Positions 13,001-23,202 of a DNA stretch of 64,000 bases are shown here, piece by piece. Source of the DNA: Sialis fuliginosa. Lineage: Eukaryota > Arthropoda > Insecta > Megaloptera > Sialidae. The number at the start of each line of letters is the position of its first letter. Within the stretch, counting starts at the first letter, position 1. Under the pieces are notes generated by a model. That model did no database searches and had not been told where the DNA came from. It saw only the letters and a program-made list of their open reading frames with translations. The position numbers and the translations under genes are program-made. Location of the stretch: assembly GCA_961205875.1 (NCBI GenBank), contig OY540821.1, positions 8,246,001 to 8,310,000 on the forward strand, written 5' to 3'.

Positions 13001-13572
13001 TCAATAAATGTTTTAAAATGTAATATTATTCAAAGAATTCTTATTTAATATTTTTAGAACTGTTATCAAGCTACTTAAATATTTTGAATAGATCTTCAAT
13101 ATGGATTAACCTACACCAAAAAAAAACCGTATTGTTTTAAATTATCAATAATTATGAATAAATAATTAATAATTTTTGTGGCAGTTTATTGTTAGAAAGA
13201 TATATTAACTGTACTTACTTAATCTTAGAAGAATATAATAAAAGACAAATAGATACAATATCAGTAATTGGTCTTTAACAAATATGATAAGTAAAAAAAA
13301 AAACTACCATTAGGGTGACCAGATTTTAGTTTTTGTAAACCGTGACATATAAATGAAGATCCCTCTATTTTATCCCTTTTTATTTTTATTAAATTTGTTA
13401 ATTTATTTTATTTTAAATATCTTAATGCTCTTTTTTGACGACCTTTTTTACATTAATTAATTAATTACAAAACCCGGGGAAATTACACCGAAACCTGGAG
13501 CACGGAGAAACAGTATACAAACCCTGAGACTCCGCGGGTTTAAACCTGAGACCTGGTCACCCTAACTACCAT
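13000..13572 (-). repeat. Duplicated LRR upstream block, copy 1
   Basis: Matches 16131-16818 closely: 'caataaatgttttaaaatg', then 'atatggattaacctacacc', then the same hAT-type MITE in the same target. Shorter versions lie upstream of LRR-3 (from 19130) and LRR-4 (from 21779). The copy at 16131 lies directly upstream of the LRR-2 first-exon donor, so this copy marks a duplicated promoter-side segment that now sits about 0.7 kb upstream of the LRR-1 donor. A segment of about 110 bp at 16441-16550 is absent here. Confidence 0.7.
13311..13564. mobile_element. hAT-type MITE, copy 1
   Basis: 254 bp with ends 'tagggtgaccag' and 'ctggtcacccta', flanked by the 8-bp direct repeat ACTACCAT (13303-13310 and 13565-13572). 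An 8-bp target duplication and this end structure fit the hAT superfamily. No coding capacity. The same insertion with the same duplication is found at 16558-16810. Confidence 0.85.
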
Positions 13573-13993
13573 TTACAATTTTATATGACGCTGTCATAAC
13601 TCTTACTGGAGTATCTCTATTTAATAGAAGAATTCTAAATACATACAATAATTTTTTTTTTTAATTTTTATGTAGATGTGAGAAAAACTGAAAATTGTAA
13701 TTATTTTATTCTTATGAAAATGAATCAATTTTCAAATTAAATTCTTTTAATTTTTACTTTTATTTATACATATTTTACAGTCATTCTATTAATTTTCAAA
13801 TATTAGAAATATAAACTGTTTTACATATTAAAATAATTTCTTTAAAATATGAATTTATTTTTCAGCTAATTAATTGATATGAATTTCGACATATTTCCTT
13901 GTTTACCTGAAAAATAAGAACAAAAATCATAAGCATTTTATAATAAACCTCAAAAATTTAAAAATTCACCTTACCTTCGAAATTTAATTTTCT

Positions 13994-14839
13994 TCAATTT
14001 GGTGTATATTTAATTTTAATTTTTTTCAATTTTGGTGTATATTTATTAATATCAGTAACATCCATTTCAATAAATTTATTATCTGTGATTTCCAAATATT
14101 CCAAGTTACTTAAACCTTCTAAATCATTAAAATTTAAACTCTCTAACTTATTCCAGTCTAAATATAACATCTTCAAATTAGATAATCCTTTAAATATTTT
14201 GGAATCCAAAGATTTTAGGTCATTTCTATTTAAATTAAGTTTACTTAAATTGAGTAAACCAAAAAATGCATCTGGTTCTATGTTACTTATTTGTGAATTG
14301 TAAAAATCTAGTTCCTGTACGTTACTTGCACCCAGAAATGTTCTTGCTCGTAGGCTTGTTATGTTATTAAACTGTATACGTATTGTTTCTAATTTTTGAA
14401 GATTAGAAAATGTTCCAGTTTCAATACGCTCTATATTACAAGAATCAGCCAAAAATTTATTGAGTGAATCTAGACCATATAATGCATACGGACTAATTTT
14501 CATCGGTACTTCATTAGAGAAAAGATTCATAATTAATAATTCGTTTAACCCTAAAAATGTAAAATCTTCTATTTCTTCAAAATAATTGCCACGTGCTGTG
14601 AAAACCTTTAGACCCTTCACGTATTCAAAATCGAAAAATTGACTGTTTAGTGTTCTTATTTTACTGTCGGTAATAATAATAGAATAAACTTGACTTTTTA
14701 CTTCGTTCAAGATGAAATAATTATATTCTTCATATGTAGTTTGTACACAATGTAGGTCACCATTTTTAAATTCACAAATAGCATTGCAAGTCATGAGACT
14801 GTTGAAGATTATTATTGAGGTAAAGAATATCCACTTCAT
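13994..14839 (-). CDS. LRR-2: secreted leucine-rich-repeat protein, altered end
   Basis: 281 residues: signal peptide about 1-20, cap cysteines 22 and 31, then about eight 24-residue LRRs ending near residue 262. It is almost identical to LRR-3 over residues 75-117 and in the last repeats, but differs strongly in residues 21-72. The C-terminus is odd: a unit of about 33 bp (two versions at about 13985-14012 and 14018-14046) is tandemly duplicated, so the protein reads 'KYTPKLKKIK' and then 'IKYTPN' before a stop. The second unit lacks one T compared with LRR-3/4, which shifts the frame. The terminal-intron donor and acceptor seen in LRR-3/4 still exist downstream (intron 13907-13974) but now lie in the 3' UTR. 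Upstream, the exon resumes at 14858 and the donor follows 16092. Confidence 0.88.
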   Translation of the reverse strand: MKWIFFTSIIIFNSLMTCNAICEFKNGDLHCVQTTYEEYNYFILNEVKSQVYSIIITDSKIRTLNSQFFDFEYVKGLKVFTARGNYFEEIEDFTFLGLNELLIMNLFSNEVPMKISPYALYGLDSLNKFLADSCNIERIETGTFSNLQKLETIRIQFNNITSLRARTFLGASNVQELDFYNSQISNIEPDAFFGLLNLSKLNLNRNDLKSLDSKIFKGLSNLKMLYLDWNKLESLNFNDLEGLSNLEYLEITDNKFIEMDVTDINKYTPKLKKIKIKYTPN

Positions 14840-14858
14840 TTTGAAATTAATATATTTC

Positions 14859-16091
14859 CTGTAAATTATAAAGTTATATTAAATATCGTTAGATATAGAG
14901 AAGGTAAAGGACCCCGCAGTTTTTGATAGGGAAATGGCTTTCAGTCAATCTCTTTGAAACCAACTGGAAAATATTCTCTAAATCATCCCGATTAAAAGTC
15001 TCAATGGTCGCAACCGCCTAAGTTCCCGAGGTCTCGCGCAAAAAGCTGTTTTGTACCTAATACTGCAATAAAAAAATCGATATAGCACAGGATTTCCCAA
15101 GTTCAATATTTAATTTATTATAACAAATGGAAGAAAACTTTAAATACAAAAGTTGTCAGGCTAGACAAGCAGCATATTTTTAAAATAGTTACATTTATAT
15201 AAGGTGCCCCATAAGTGTGTTACAAATCAAAGTTATATTTATATGACAACTAATTTTCTATTGTTTTTATTTTACAATTTAATATTTTTAATACTATCGC
15301 TAGTAGCTGGCGCTGACGGCATACACATACCTTAACATGTTTTATAAAAACTTTATTATAATCCATAAAATAATTTGCTAGAACTTGCAAACTTTAACAA
15401 CATACAAATCTAGAAATTAAATAAACAAAACGATACATAAAAATTAATTTCTTTGTTCAAAATGTCCTGTACTATATTGATTTTTTTATTGCATTATTAG
15501 GAACAAAACAGCTTTTTGCGCGAGACCTCGGGAACTTAGGCGGTTGCGACCATTGAGACTTTTAATTGGGATGATTTAGAGAATATTTTCCAGTTGGTTT
15601 TAAAGAGATTGACTGAAAGCCATTTCCCTATCAAAAACTGCGGGGTCCTTTACATAATTAACCAGAATACCAAAACTTTTCGACCCACTAAAATTCGGCT
15701 CGCGATCTAGTGGGTGATATAGTAATAATATATTTTTTTCCAAATAGTTATAAACTAACACGTATTCTATTATAGGCACCTTAATGAAAGAAATAAGTTT
15801 GGCATATTATACACTCGTAATAAGCATTTTAAAAATAAAATTCAAACTTGAAATCCATATAATATAATTGAGAAGCGGGGCTAAAGGCAGCTTAGCTATA
15901 TTTTTAAATACGAAGTTTATTGTTTAAACAATATATATTAATAATAATAATAAATATTATATCAAAAATGGAACGACAGCAATATTATTATAATTGATCA
16001 ATTTTATTAAAATTGTGAAAAATATATAATAATGGATAAATTAAAATAAATATAGCGAAATTATGATTAATGTGTATTAAAAATTACATAC
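14859..16091 (-). other. Predicted 5'-UTR intron of LRR-2
   Basis: Donor 'ACACTG/GTATG' after 16092 and acceptor 'TTTACAG/GAA' resuming at 14858, both on the minus strand and both conserved with the paralogues. At 1.23 kb it is the longest of the five because the inverted-repeat element 14907-15650 sits in it. Confidence 0.6.
14907..15650. mobile_element. Long-TIR DNA element in the LRR-2 leader intron
   Basis: 744 bp, flanked by TA (14905-14906 and 15651-15652). The ends are 'aaggaccccgcag' and 'ctgcggggtcctt', and the inverted arms stay nearly perfect for about 150 bases or more, including 'cgcgcaaaaagctgtttt'. The AT-rich centre has no coding capacity. TA duplication fits the Tc1/mariner/pogo group, but the family was not identified. 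None of the other four LRR leader introns carries it. Confidence 0.85.
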
Positions 16092-16130
16092 CAGTGTTAT
16101 ATTTAAACAAAAAAACACAGATAATTATAT

Positions 16131-16818
16131 GTTTCTTCCTTCAATAAATGTTTTAAAATGTAATATAGTTCAAAGAATTCTTATTTAATATTTTTAAAAC
16201 TGTTATCAAGCTACTTAAATATTTTGAATAGATCTTCAATATGGATTAACCTACACCAAAAAAAACCGTATTGTTTTAAATTATCAATAATTATGAATAA
16301 ATAATTCATATTTTTTGTGGCAGTTTATTGTTAGAAAGATATATTAACTGTACATACTTAATCTTAGAAGAATATAATAAAAGACAAATAGATACAATAT
16401 CAGTAATTGGGGTTTAACAGATATAATTAGTAAAAAAAAACATTTGCCAAATAACTACACAGTGCATCATCGTGCTTAATTCACCATAGGTAGTTAATTA
16501 ATTATATTATCGAACAATTTTAATAAACATCGATAAATTATTCTCATAAACTACCATTAAGGTGACCAGATTTTAGTTTTTGTAAACCCTGACATATAAA
16601 TGAAGTTCCCTTTATTTTATCCCTTTTATTTTTATTAAATTTGTTAATTTATTATATTTTAAATATCTTAATACTCTTTTTTGACGACCTTTTTTACATT
16701 AATTAATTAATTACAAAACCCGGGGAAATTACACCGAAACCTGGAGCACGGAGAAACAGTATACAAACCCTGAGACTCCGCGGGTTTAAACCTGAGACCT
16801 GGTCACCCTAACTACCAT
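16131..16818 (-). promoter_or_regulatory. Conserved LRR upstream block (LRR-2), copy 2
   Basis: Lies about 40 bp upstream of the LRR-2 first-exon donor and is shared with 13000-13572, 19130-19390 and 21779-21910. The most constant words are 'tattttgaata.atcttcaat' and 'tggattaacctaca'. Position directly upstream of the first exon in LRR-2, LRR-3 and LRR-4 makes it the likely promoter or first-exon region. Conservation may equally reflect recent duplication. Confidence 0.5.
16558..16810. mobile_element. hAT-type MITE, copy 2 (same insertion as copy 1)
   Basis: 253 bp, ends 'taaggtgaccag' and 'ctggtcacccta', flanked by ACTACCAT at 16550-16557 and 16811-16818. Target site, flanks and interior equal those of 13311-13564, so it was copied with the surrounding segment rather than inserted twice. 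Confidence 0.85.
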
Positions 16819-16894
16819 TTACAATTTTATTTTAAAATATTTATTCGACTTATACTTATACTTAATCATAGAATAATTCAATAAAATACAAATA

Positions 16895-17482
16895 TAAGGT
16901 CACTACCTTATATACACTGCTCCAATCTTGGCAAGGACTCCAGTAATGGCAAATTTTTAATTAAATGTACTTTATTAGAAATATTTGTTGATATTTGATT
17001 ACTACCATTTCTGAATATTAATCTATATATATTTAACTGTCTTACAGCGTGATTTAATGACAATTGGCCAATAGGTGTTAAAATGGTGGACATTTAAACT
17101 AATTATTAGTATAATTTATTTATAATTATTATATTATCATAGCAACTGCTTTACACTGTTTCAAATTTGACGATTCTTTCTTTTATATCTTTTATGTCGT
17201 AGTACTTTTCATTTTGTAATCATTAGCAAGTGTCCATCACTGCGTGTTCATTACTGGTTTTACCTTTGCCATTACTGGAGAAAAAACATGAACAAAATAA
17301 AAGGCTATACATTAAAAAACAAACTATATTTGCGGATTTTAATAATTAAATTGATTAAATAAAGAGTTCCTTGTTTTATTAGTAACATGAGTTCATGAGA
17401 TTTACAAAAAACAAGCCCATTAATCCAAAAAAAACCCGAAAACTTGCTCTTATAGCGGTCATAACTAGTGCCTTTACCTTAT
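16895..17482 (+). mobile_element. AGGTA family MITE, copy A
   Basis: One of seven copies of a TA-flanked family with ends 'AGGTACTGGCACCAGT' and its inverse. The right end 'actagtgcctttacctta' is intact; the left end is altered ('aaggtcactaccttatatac'). The minus-strand open frame 16908-17093 and the plus-strand frame 17395-17586 are parts of the repeat. It lies about 400 bp downstream of the LRR-3 stop, the same distance as copy B from LRR-4. Confidence 0.75.
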
Positions 17483-17804
17483 ATCGTATTAAAAATAAAA
17501 ATTTTGGAACATCGTGTCAATATTCCATCATAACATCTTCGCAAGGAGAATTCCAAATAGACGTTATATTATTTAAAATATTTTAAATAAAATTATCATA
17601 CAACTGTGCAAAAATAATAAATATTTTATTATTGTGAAAATCAATTTTAAATAAGTCATTTGAATTTTTAATTTTATTGACAAATACATTTTATAATCAT
17701 CTTTAAAAACTTATTAAATTATAAATATATATAATATTAAAATATTAATTTATTTTACAGATAATTTACATGATGCATCATTACAATTTCTGTCCTTTTT
17801 CGAC

Positions 17805-18721
17805 TTATTCCTTAGTATACCTGAAAAATTGAAATAATAAGTATAGGCATGTTTCAATAAATCTCGAAAGTTTAAAGATTCGCCTTACCATCGAAATTTA
17901 ATTTTCTTCAAATTTGGTGTATATTTATTAATATCAGTAACATCCATTTCAATAAATTTATTATCTGTGATATCCAAATATTCCAAATTACTTAAACCTT
18001 CTAATTCATTAAAATTCAGACTCTCTAATTGATTTTCATTTAAATTTAAACTGTTCAATTTTGATAATCCTTTAAACATATTAGAATTCAAAGATTTGAG
18101 GTAATTTCTACTTAAAGTAAGTAAACTTAAATTTGGTAAACCAAAAAATGCATCTGGTTCTATATTACTTATTTGTGACTTGTAAAAATCTAATTCCTGT
18201 ACGTTACTTGCACCCAGAAATGTTCTTGCTCTTAAGTTGGTTATGTTATTATACTCCATGCGTATTATTTCTAACTTTGGAAGATTAGAAAATGTTCCAG
18301 TTTCAATACGCACTATATTACAAGAATCAGCCAAAAATTTATTGAGTGAATGTAGACCATATAATGCATACGAACTAATTTTCATCGGTACTTCATTAGA
18401 GAAAAGATTCATAATTAATAATTCGTTTAACCCTAAAAATGTAAAATCTTCAATTTCTTCAAAATAATTGCCACGTGCTGTGAAAACCTTTAGACCCTTC
18501 ACGTATTCAAAGTCGAAAAATTTACTGTTTAGTGTTCTTATGTTACTGTCAATAATAAAAATAGTTTGAACTTCACTTTTTACTTCGTTCAAGATGAAAT
18601 TTTTATATTTTTCATATGTGGTTTTTTCGCATTCTAACCCACGATATTCAAATTTACAAATAGCAATGCAAGCTATGAGACTATTGAAGATTATTATCAG
18701 GGTAAAAAATATCCAATTCAT
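17805..18721 (-). CDS. LRR-3: secreted leucine-rich-repeat protein
   Basis: The main exon (17889-18721) encodes 278 residues: signal peptide about 1-20, cap cysteines 22 and 31, about eight 24-residue LRRs, 'DSCN' and 'NNIT' conserved. The exon's last codons are TGG TAA, but 'TG/GTAAGG' is a good donor and 'TTTTTCAG/GTATAC' a good acceptor 68 bp on (intron 17821-17888). Splicing removes the TAA and adds 'YTKE' before a new stop, giving 282 residues. Without splicing the protein ends at Trp278. LRR-4 has the same intron but a longer tail, so LRR-3 carries an early stop in the last exon. The start is MNW where the other four have MKW. The leader exon resumes at 18740, with a donor after 19082. 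Confidence 0.88.
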
Positions 18722-18740
18722 TTTGAAATTAATATATTTC

Positions 18741-19081
18741 CTGTAAATTATAAAATTATATACAATATCGATCGAAAAAGAGAACGTAAATTTAATGAGC
18801 TATAGACTTAAATTCTATTATAGGCACTTTATAAAAAATATATAAAATAAAATGCAAACATGAAATCCATATACATACATATAATAGATTATTGTAAAAT
18901 GAAGGGGGGGTTATGGCAACTTTGTTACATTTTTTAATATAACAATGTATATTGTTTGAGAGATAATATGGTGGAAAAAATGCACATATTATTAAAATTG
19001 ACTATTGATAGAACGAAACAATATTATAATTTATTCATTTTATTTATTTGGAAAAATGTGAAAAAATTTAAAATAACTTAC
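18741..19081 (-). other. Predicted 5'-UTR intron of LRR-3
   Basis: Minus-strand donor 'CCGGTG/GTAAGT' and acceptor 'TTTACAG/GAA' 19 bases before the ATG. This 341-bp intron is the shortest of the five. The acceptor block is shared with LRR-2 and LRR-4. Confidence 0.6.
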
Positions 19082-19395
19082 CACCGGTATTATACGAAAA
19101 CAAAAAAAAACTCAGAAAATTAAATGCTTGTTTCAATAAATATTTTCAAAATGTAACATTAGTCTATGGATTCCTTATTAATATGTTTAAAATTTTTATC
19201 TAGTTATCTTAAATATTTTGAATATATCTTCAATACGGATTAACCTACATCAGAAAACCGTATTGTTTTAAATTATCAATAATTATAAATAACTAAATAA
19301 TAACTTTTATGGCGACTTATTTGTTAGAAAGATATATTAACAGTATATAGTATATACCATACTTAATCATAGAAGAATTCAATAAAATACAAATA

Positions 19396-19814
19396 TAAGG
19401 TACTGACACCAGTCTTGGCAAGGACTCCAGTAATGGCAAATTTTTAATTAAATGCACTGAACTAGAAATATGTGTTGATATTTGATTACTAACATTTCTG
19501 AATATTAATCTATATACATTTAACTACACATTTAAGCGTGATTTGATGACAATCGGCCAATAGGTATCGTCAAAATAGTGGAGATTTAAACTAATTATTA
19601 GTATAATTTATTTATTAATTATTATATTATCATAGCAACTGCTTTACATTGTTTCTTTGACGATTCTTTCTTTTATATCTTTTGTGTCGTAGTACTTATC
19701 ATTTTGTAATCATTAGCAAGTGTCCATCACTGCGTGCTCATTACTAGTTTTACATTAATCCAAAAAAAATGAAAACTTGCTCTTATAGCGGCCATAACTA
19801 GTGCCTTTACCTTA
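19396..19814 (+). mobile_element. AGGTA family MITE, copy B
   Basis: Ends 'aaggtactgacaccagtc' and 'ctagtgcctttacctta', flanked by TA. It lies 0.41 kb downstream of the LRR-4 stop exon, mirroring copy A below LRR-3, so it was probably duplicated with the gene. The interior shares 'agcaagtgtccatcactgcg' with the other copies but has lost about 150 bp relative to copy F. Confidence 0.8.
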
Positions 19815-20111
19815 TATCGTTTTAAAAATTAAAAATTTGGAACATCGTGTCAAGATTCCATCATAACATATTCATGAAGAATTCCAAATAGACGTTATAT
19901 TATTTAAAATATTTTTAATAAAATTATCTTACAACTGTGCGAAAATAATAAATATTTTATTATTGTGAAAATGGATCAATTTTAAATAAAATTCATTTGA
20001 ATTTTTAATTTTATTTACATGTACATTTTATAGTCATCTTTAAAAACTTTAAACAAATATTTTTACATTATAAAATAATTTATTTAATATATTAATTTAT
20101 TTTACAGCTAA

Positions 20112-21067
20112 TTAACATGATGCATCATTATAATTTCTGGCCTTTTCGGCATATTCCTTAGTATACCTGAAAAATTGAAATAATAAGTATAGGCATGTTT
20201 CAATAAATCTCGAAAGTTTAAAGATTCGCCTTACCATCGAAATTTAATTTTCTTCAAATTTGGTGTATATTTATTAATATCAGTAACATCCATTTCAATA
20301 AATTTATTATCTGTGATATCCAAATATTCCAAATTACTTAAACCTTCTAATTCATAAAAATGTAGACTCTCTAATTGATTGTCATCTAAATTTAAACTGT
20401 TCAATTTCGATAATCCTTTAAACATATTAGAATTCAAAGATTTTAAGTCATTTCTACTTAAAGTAAGTACACTTAAATTGGGTAAACCAAAAAATGCATC
20501 TGGTTCTATGTTACTTATTTGTGACTTGTAAAAATCTAATTCCTTAACGTTACTTGCACCCAGAAATGTTCTTGCTCTTAAGTTGGTTATGTTATTAAAC
20601 TGCATACGTATTATTTCTAATTTTGGAAGATTAGAAAATGTTCCAGTTTCAATACGCATTATATTACAAGAATCAGCCAAAAAGTTTCTGAGGGAATCTA
20701 GACCATATAATGCATACGAACTTATTTTCATTGATACTTGGTTAGTATAAATTTGCCAAACTATTAACTGGTCTAACCCCAAAAATGTGAAATCTTCTAT
20801 TTCTTCAAAATAATTGTCAATTGCTGTGAAAACCTTCAAGTTTTTTGCATATGCAAAGTCGAAAAATTTACTATTTAGTGTTTTTATGCGACTGCTAGCA
20901 ATAGCAATACTAACAAGTGGTCTTGTTACTTTGTTCAGAACGAAATTTTTATATTCAGTATATGTAGTGTACTGGCAATATAAGTCGTCATTTTGTAATT
21001 CGCAATAAGCATTGCAAGTCATGAGACTGCTGAAGATTATTATTAGGTTAAAGAATATCCACTTCAT
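20112..21067 (-). CDS. LRR-4: secreted leucine-rich-repeat protein, spliced tail
   Basis: The main exon (20235-21067) encodes 278 residues ending 'IKFRW' directly before a TAA that lies inside the donor 'TG/GTAAGG'. Intron 20167-20234 is 68 bp, with acceptor 'TTTTTCAG/GTATAC'. The last exon continues the frame for 17 more residues ('YTKEYAEKARNYNDASC') to a TAA at 20112-20114, giving 295 residues. Architecture as in the paralogues: signal peptide, cap cysteines 22 and 31, about eight LRRs, 'NNIT' site, no membrane anchor. The front half (residues 21-130) is closer to LRR-1 ('AYCEL', 'LNKVT.PL'), whereas the rest is almost identical to LRR-3; this suggests gene conversion or unequal crossing-over. 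If the terminal intron is retained, the protein stops at Trp278. Confidence 0.88.
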
Positions 21068-21086
21068 TTTGAAATTACTATATTTC

Positions 21087-21710
21087 CTGTAAATTATAAA
21101 TTTATATTAATTAGATGTAAATAGATATTTGACATGGTGAAAAAGCTATAGCAACCCTTATTATGTAAGAAGTTAAATTCAACATAATAGATATCTGCAT
21201 TTATGACGTATTTCATTTTACAAAGCGCAAAAACAACCTCATTTTTTATAACTTTTAATGTTCTACAAGGATTTTAGTGCATTTTCGAAAATTTGCCATA
21301 TTTAACACTATCACACGGTATTACCTAGTTTAACTAAATGCTCGTTATCATAATACATTTAATTAAAAGGATTTTTAATTTTCTGTACTATGTTAAATAT
21401 ATGCTGAATAAACCCTCTAAAAAGAATTCCTATTCCTTTTATTATACTCCCAAAAAAAGCGTCAAAATTAGGTCTTTTTTTCGGTCACAAGAATGATGTT
21501 ACCCCTTAATAAACCAAATATACATTTTAATTAATTATTATGTATTTACCAAAAGGATATCTACTACTTTGAAGAAATAATGACTTATTGTAAGGTTAAA
21601 ACCAATATTAATTATAGATATAAATGAAGTTTTATCAATTATTTAAATTAATTGAGATAAACATTAAGGAGAATGTTATGACAAATAAAAAATATTTTAA
21701 AATAACATAC
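21087..21710 (-). other. Predicted 5'-UTR intron of LRR-4
   Basis: Minus-strand donor 'CTCTG/GTATGT' after 21711 and acceptor 'TTTACAG/GAA' resuming at 21086. The intron contains 'acatttaattaaaaggattt', which also occurs at about 4176, so part of it is a dispersed repeat. Confidence 0.6.
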
Positions 21711-21910
21711 CAGAGATATATTTATACAAAAAAAAAAAACGAATGATAATATGTATAATTGAATGTATGTATATTGTTCCAATAAATGTTTTTAAATGTA
21801 ACATTATTTGAGTGATTCCTATTTAATATTTTTATAACATTTATGCTATCTTACATATTTTGAATATATCTCCAATATGGATTAACCTACATCAATAAAA
21901 CTTATTGTTT

Positions 21911-23200
21911 TTTTAATTATCAATTTTGACATCAATAAAATACAATATTTTATAATTTGTTACAGTTAATAGTATGTTCACAATGTGTATTTTCATCGAA
22001 TAACAAATAGATTAACATATCAGTATCTGAAAAACACAGAAAACTATGAAAGTCTAATGAAATTCATAATAAACACAAAAATCAACATTTAAAAATAAAA
22101 TATTTTACAAAATAAAACAAAATAACGACAAGATAAATAAAATCATCATTTATGTAACCCCTACCCCGATTGAACCCTCACCCACAATTCCCATTAACAC
22201 GGCCACCCTGTTCGTCTTCACCCTGCTATGATCGGCCCATTAGCATCCTCCCACTGCCTCTTGTGTCCCTGTGATCTAATTACTCAACGTGACGTAATTC
22301 GAGTAACTATACTTTATTTTTGTTACTTCATAGATGGCACTGCAAGTTTTATAGTTTAAAAAAATGTGCATCAGCTCTTCTTTCAATAATAAGAATAAAA
22401 ATTACCCTATGTGTTAAACCTTCGTCTCTATTGTTCTGATACAAAAGGATAAGTTAATGTGATTAGTAGTTTTTATCTGATTGAGAAACAAAGTTTCAAA
22501 AAACAGACTTTCGCTTTTAAACTTAAATTTCATGTATGTGTTGTTAAAATATCAAAAAATATGAAAATAAGAATAAATAAAAGATTATTTTGTAATTGAA
22601 ATTCTATTATACATTTATAACATTTGAATATGTCTTCGTGGTGACATCATTTCCCACGTCAATGCTGATTGGTCCAGGAGTTGATGAGACTACCTTGTCT
22701 TTATATACCTTGACGAATTAGCCCATTTAGATGCCAACAAGTCAAGTACATCGTAAAGTTTGTATATTTTATAAATTGAAATCTTTACCGTACTGGACAC
22801 TAATATACGAGGCTCGACTCGCACTTGACAATTTTTTAAATAAAGTAGATATTTAATAATTAATATTCTGTATTTATTACGATCAATCATGTTTATTAAA
22901 ATATACTATAGATTAACTTTATAAACACTTGAAAATAATCATTGTTGAGAAAATTATCAATTATAATTTAATAAGACGAAACTTTTTAATATCTTATATT
23001 TAAAATTTAGATAATAATATCAGTTGTAAGGTTAAATAAAAGCATAAATATTTTATTATTTATTAACAAATTTAATTTCATACATTTTTATTAATTAATA
23101 TATTTTTTAAATAAAGAATTACAAAATTTACATTTTTTATTTGAAAATTATTTTTTTTTCAACGTGTATTAAAATTTTCTTCTTATTTTTCTTCCCGCTG
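21911..23200. other. Spacer between LRR-4 and LRR-5
   Basis: No gene seen. 22150-22290 is unusually C-rich for this window. At 22620-22700 a cluster of promoter-like words ('tgacatcatttccc', 'gattggtcc', 'ctttatatacc') reads toward the plus strand, but no open frame follows. The open frame 22690-22890 includes a dispersed repeat (22772-22837). Confidence 0.4.
22772..22837 (+). repeat. Dispersed repeat copy (pair with 25428-25494)
   Basis: 'ctcgactcgcacttgacaat' and the 45 bases before it recur at 25428-25494 ('ctcaactcgcacttgacaat'). Unclassified; only this end part is shared. Confidence 0.5.
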
Positions 23201-23202
23201 AA

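Noticed and set aside
14085-21008. Plus-strand frames opposite the LRR genes
   Set aside because: Shadows of the repetitive LRR coding sequence on the other strand.
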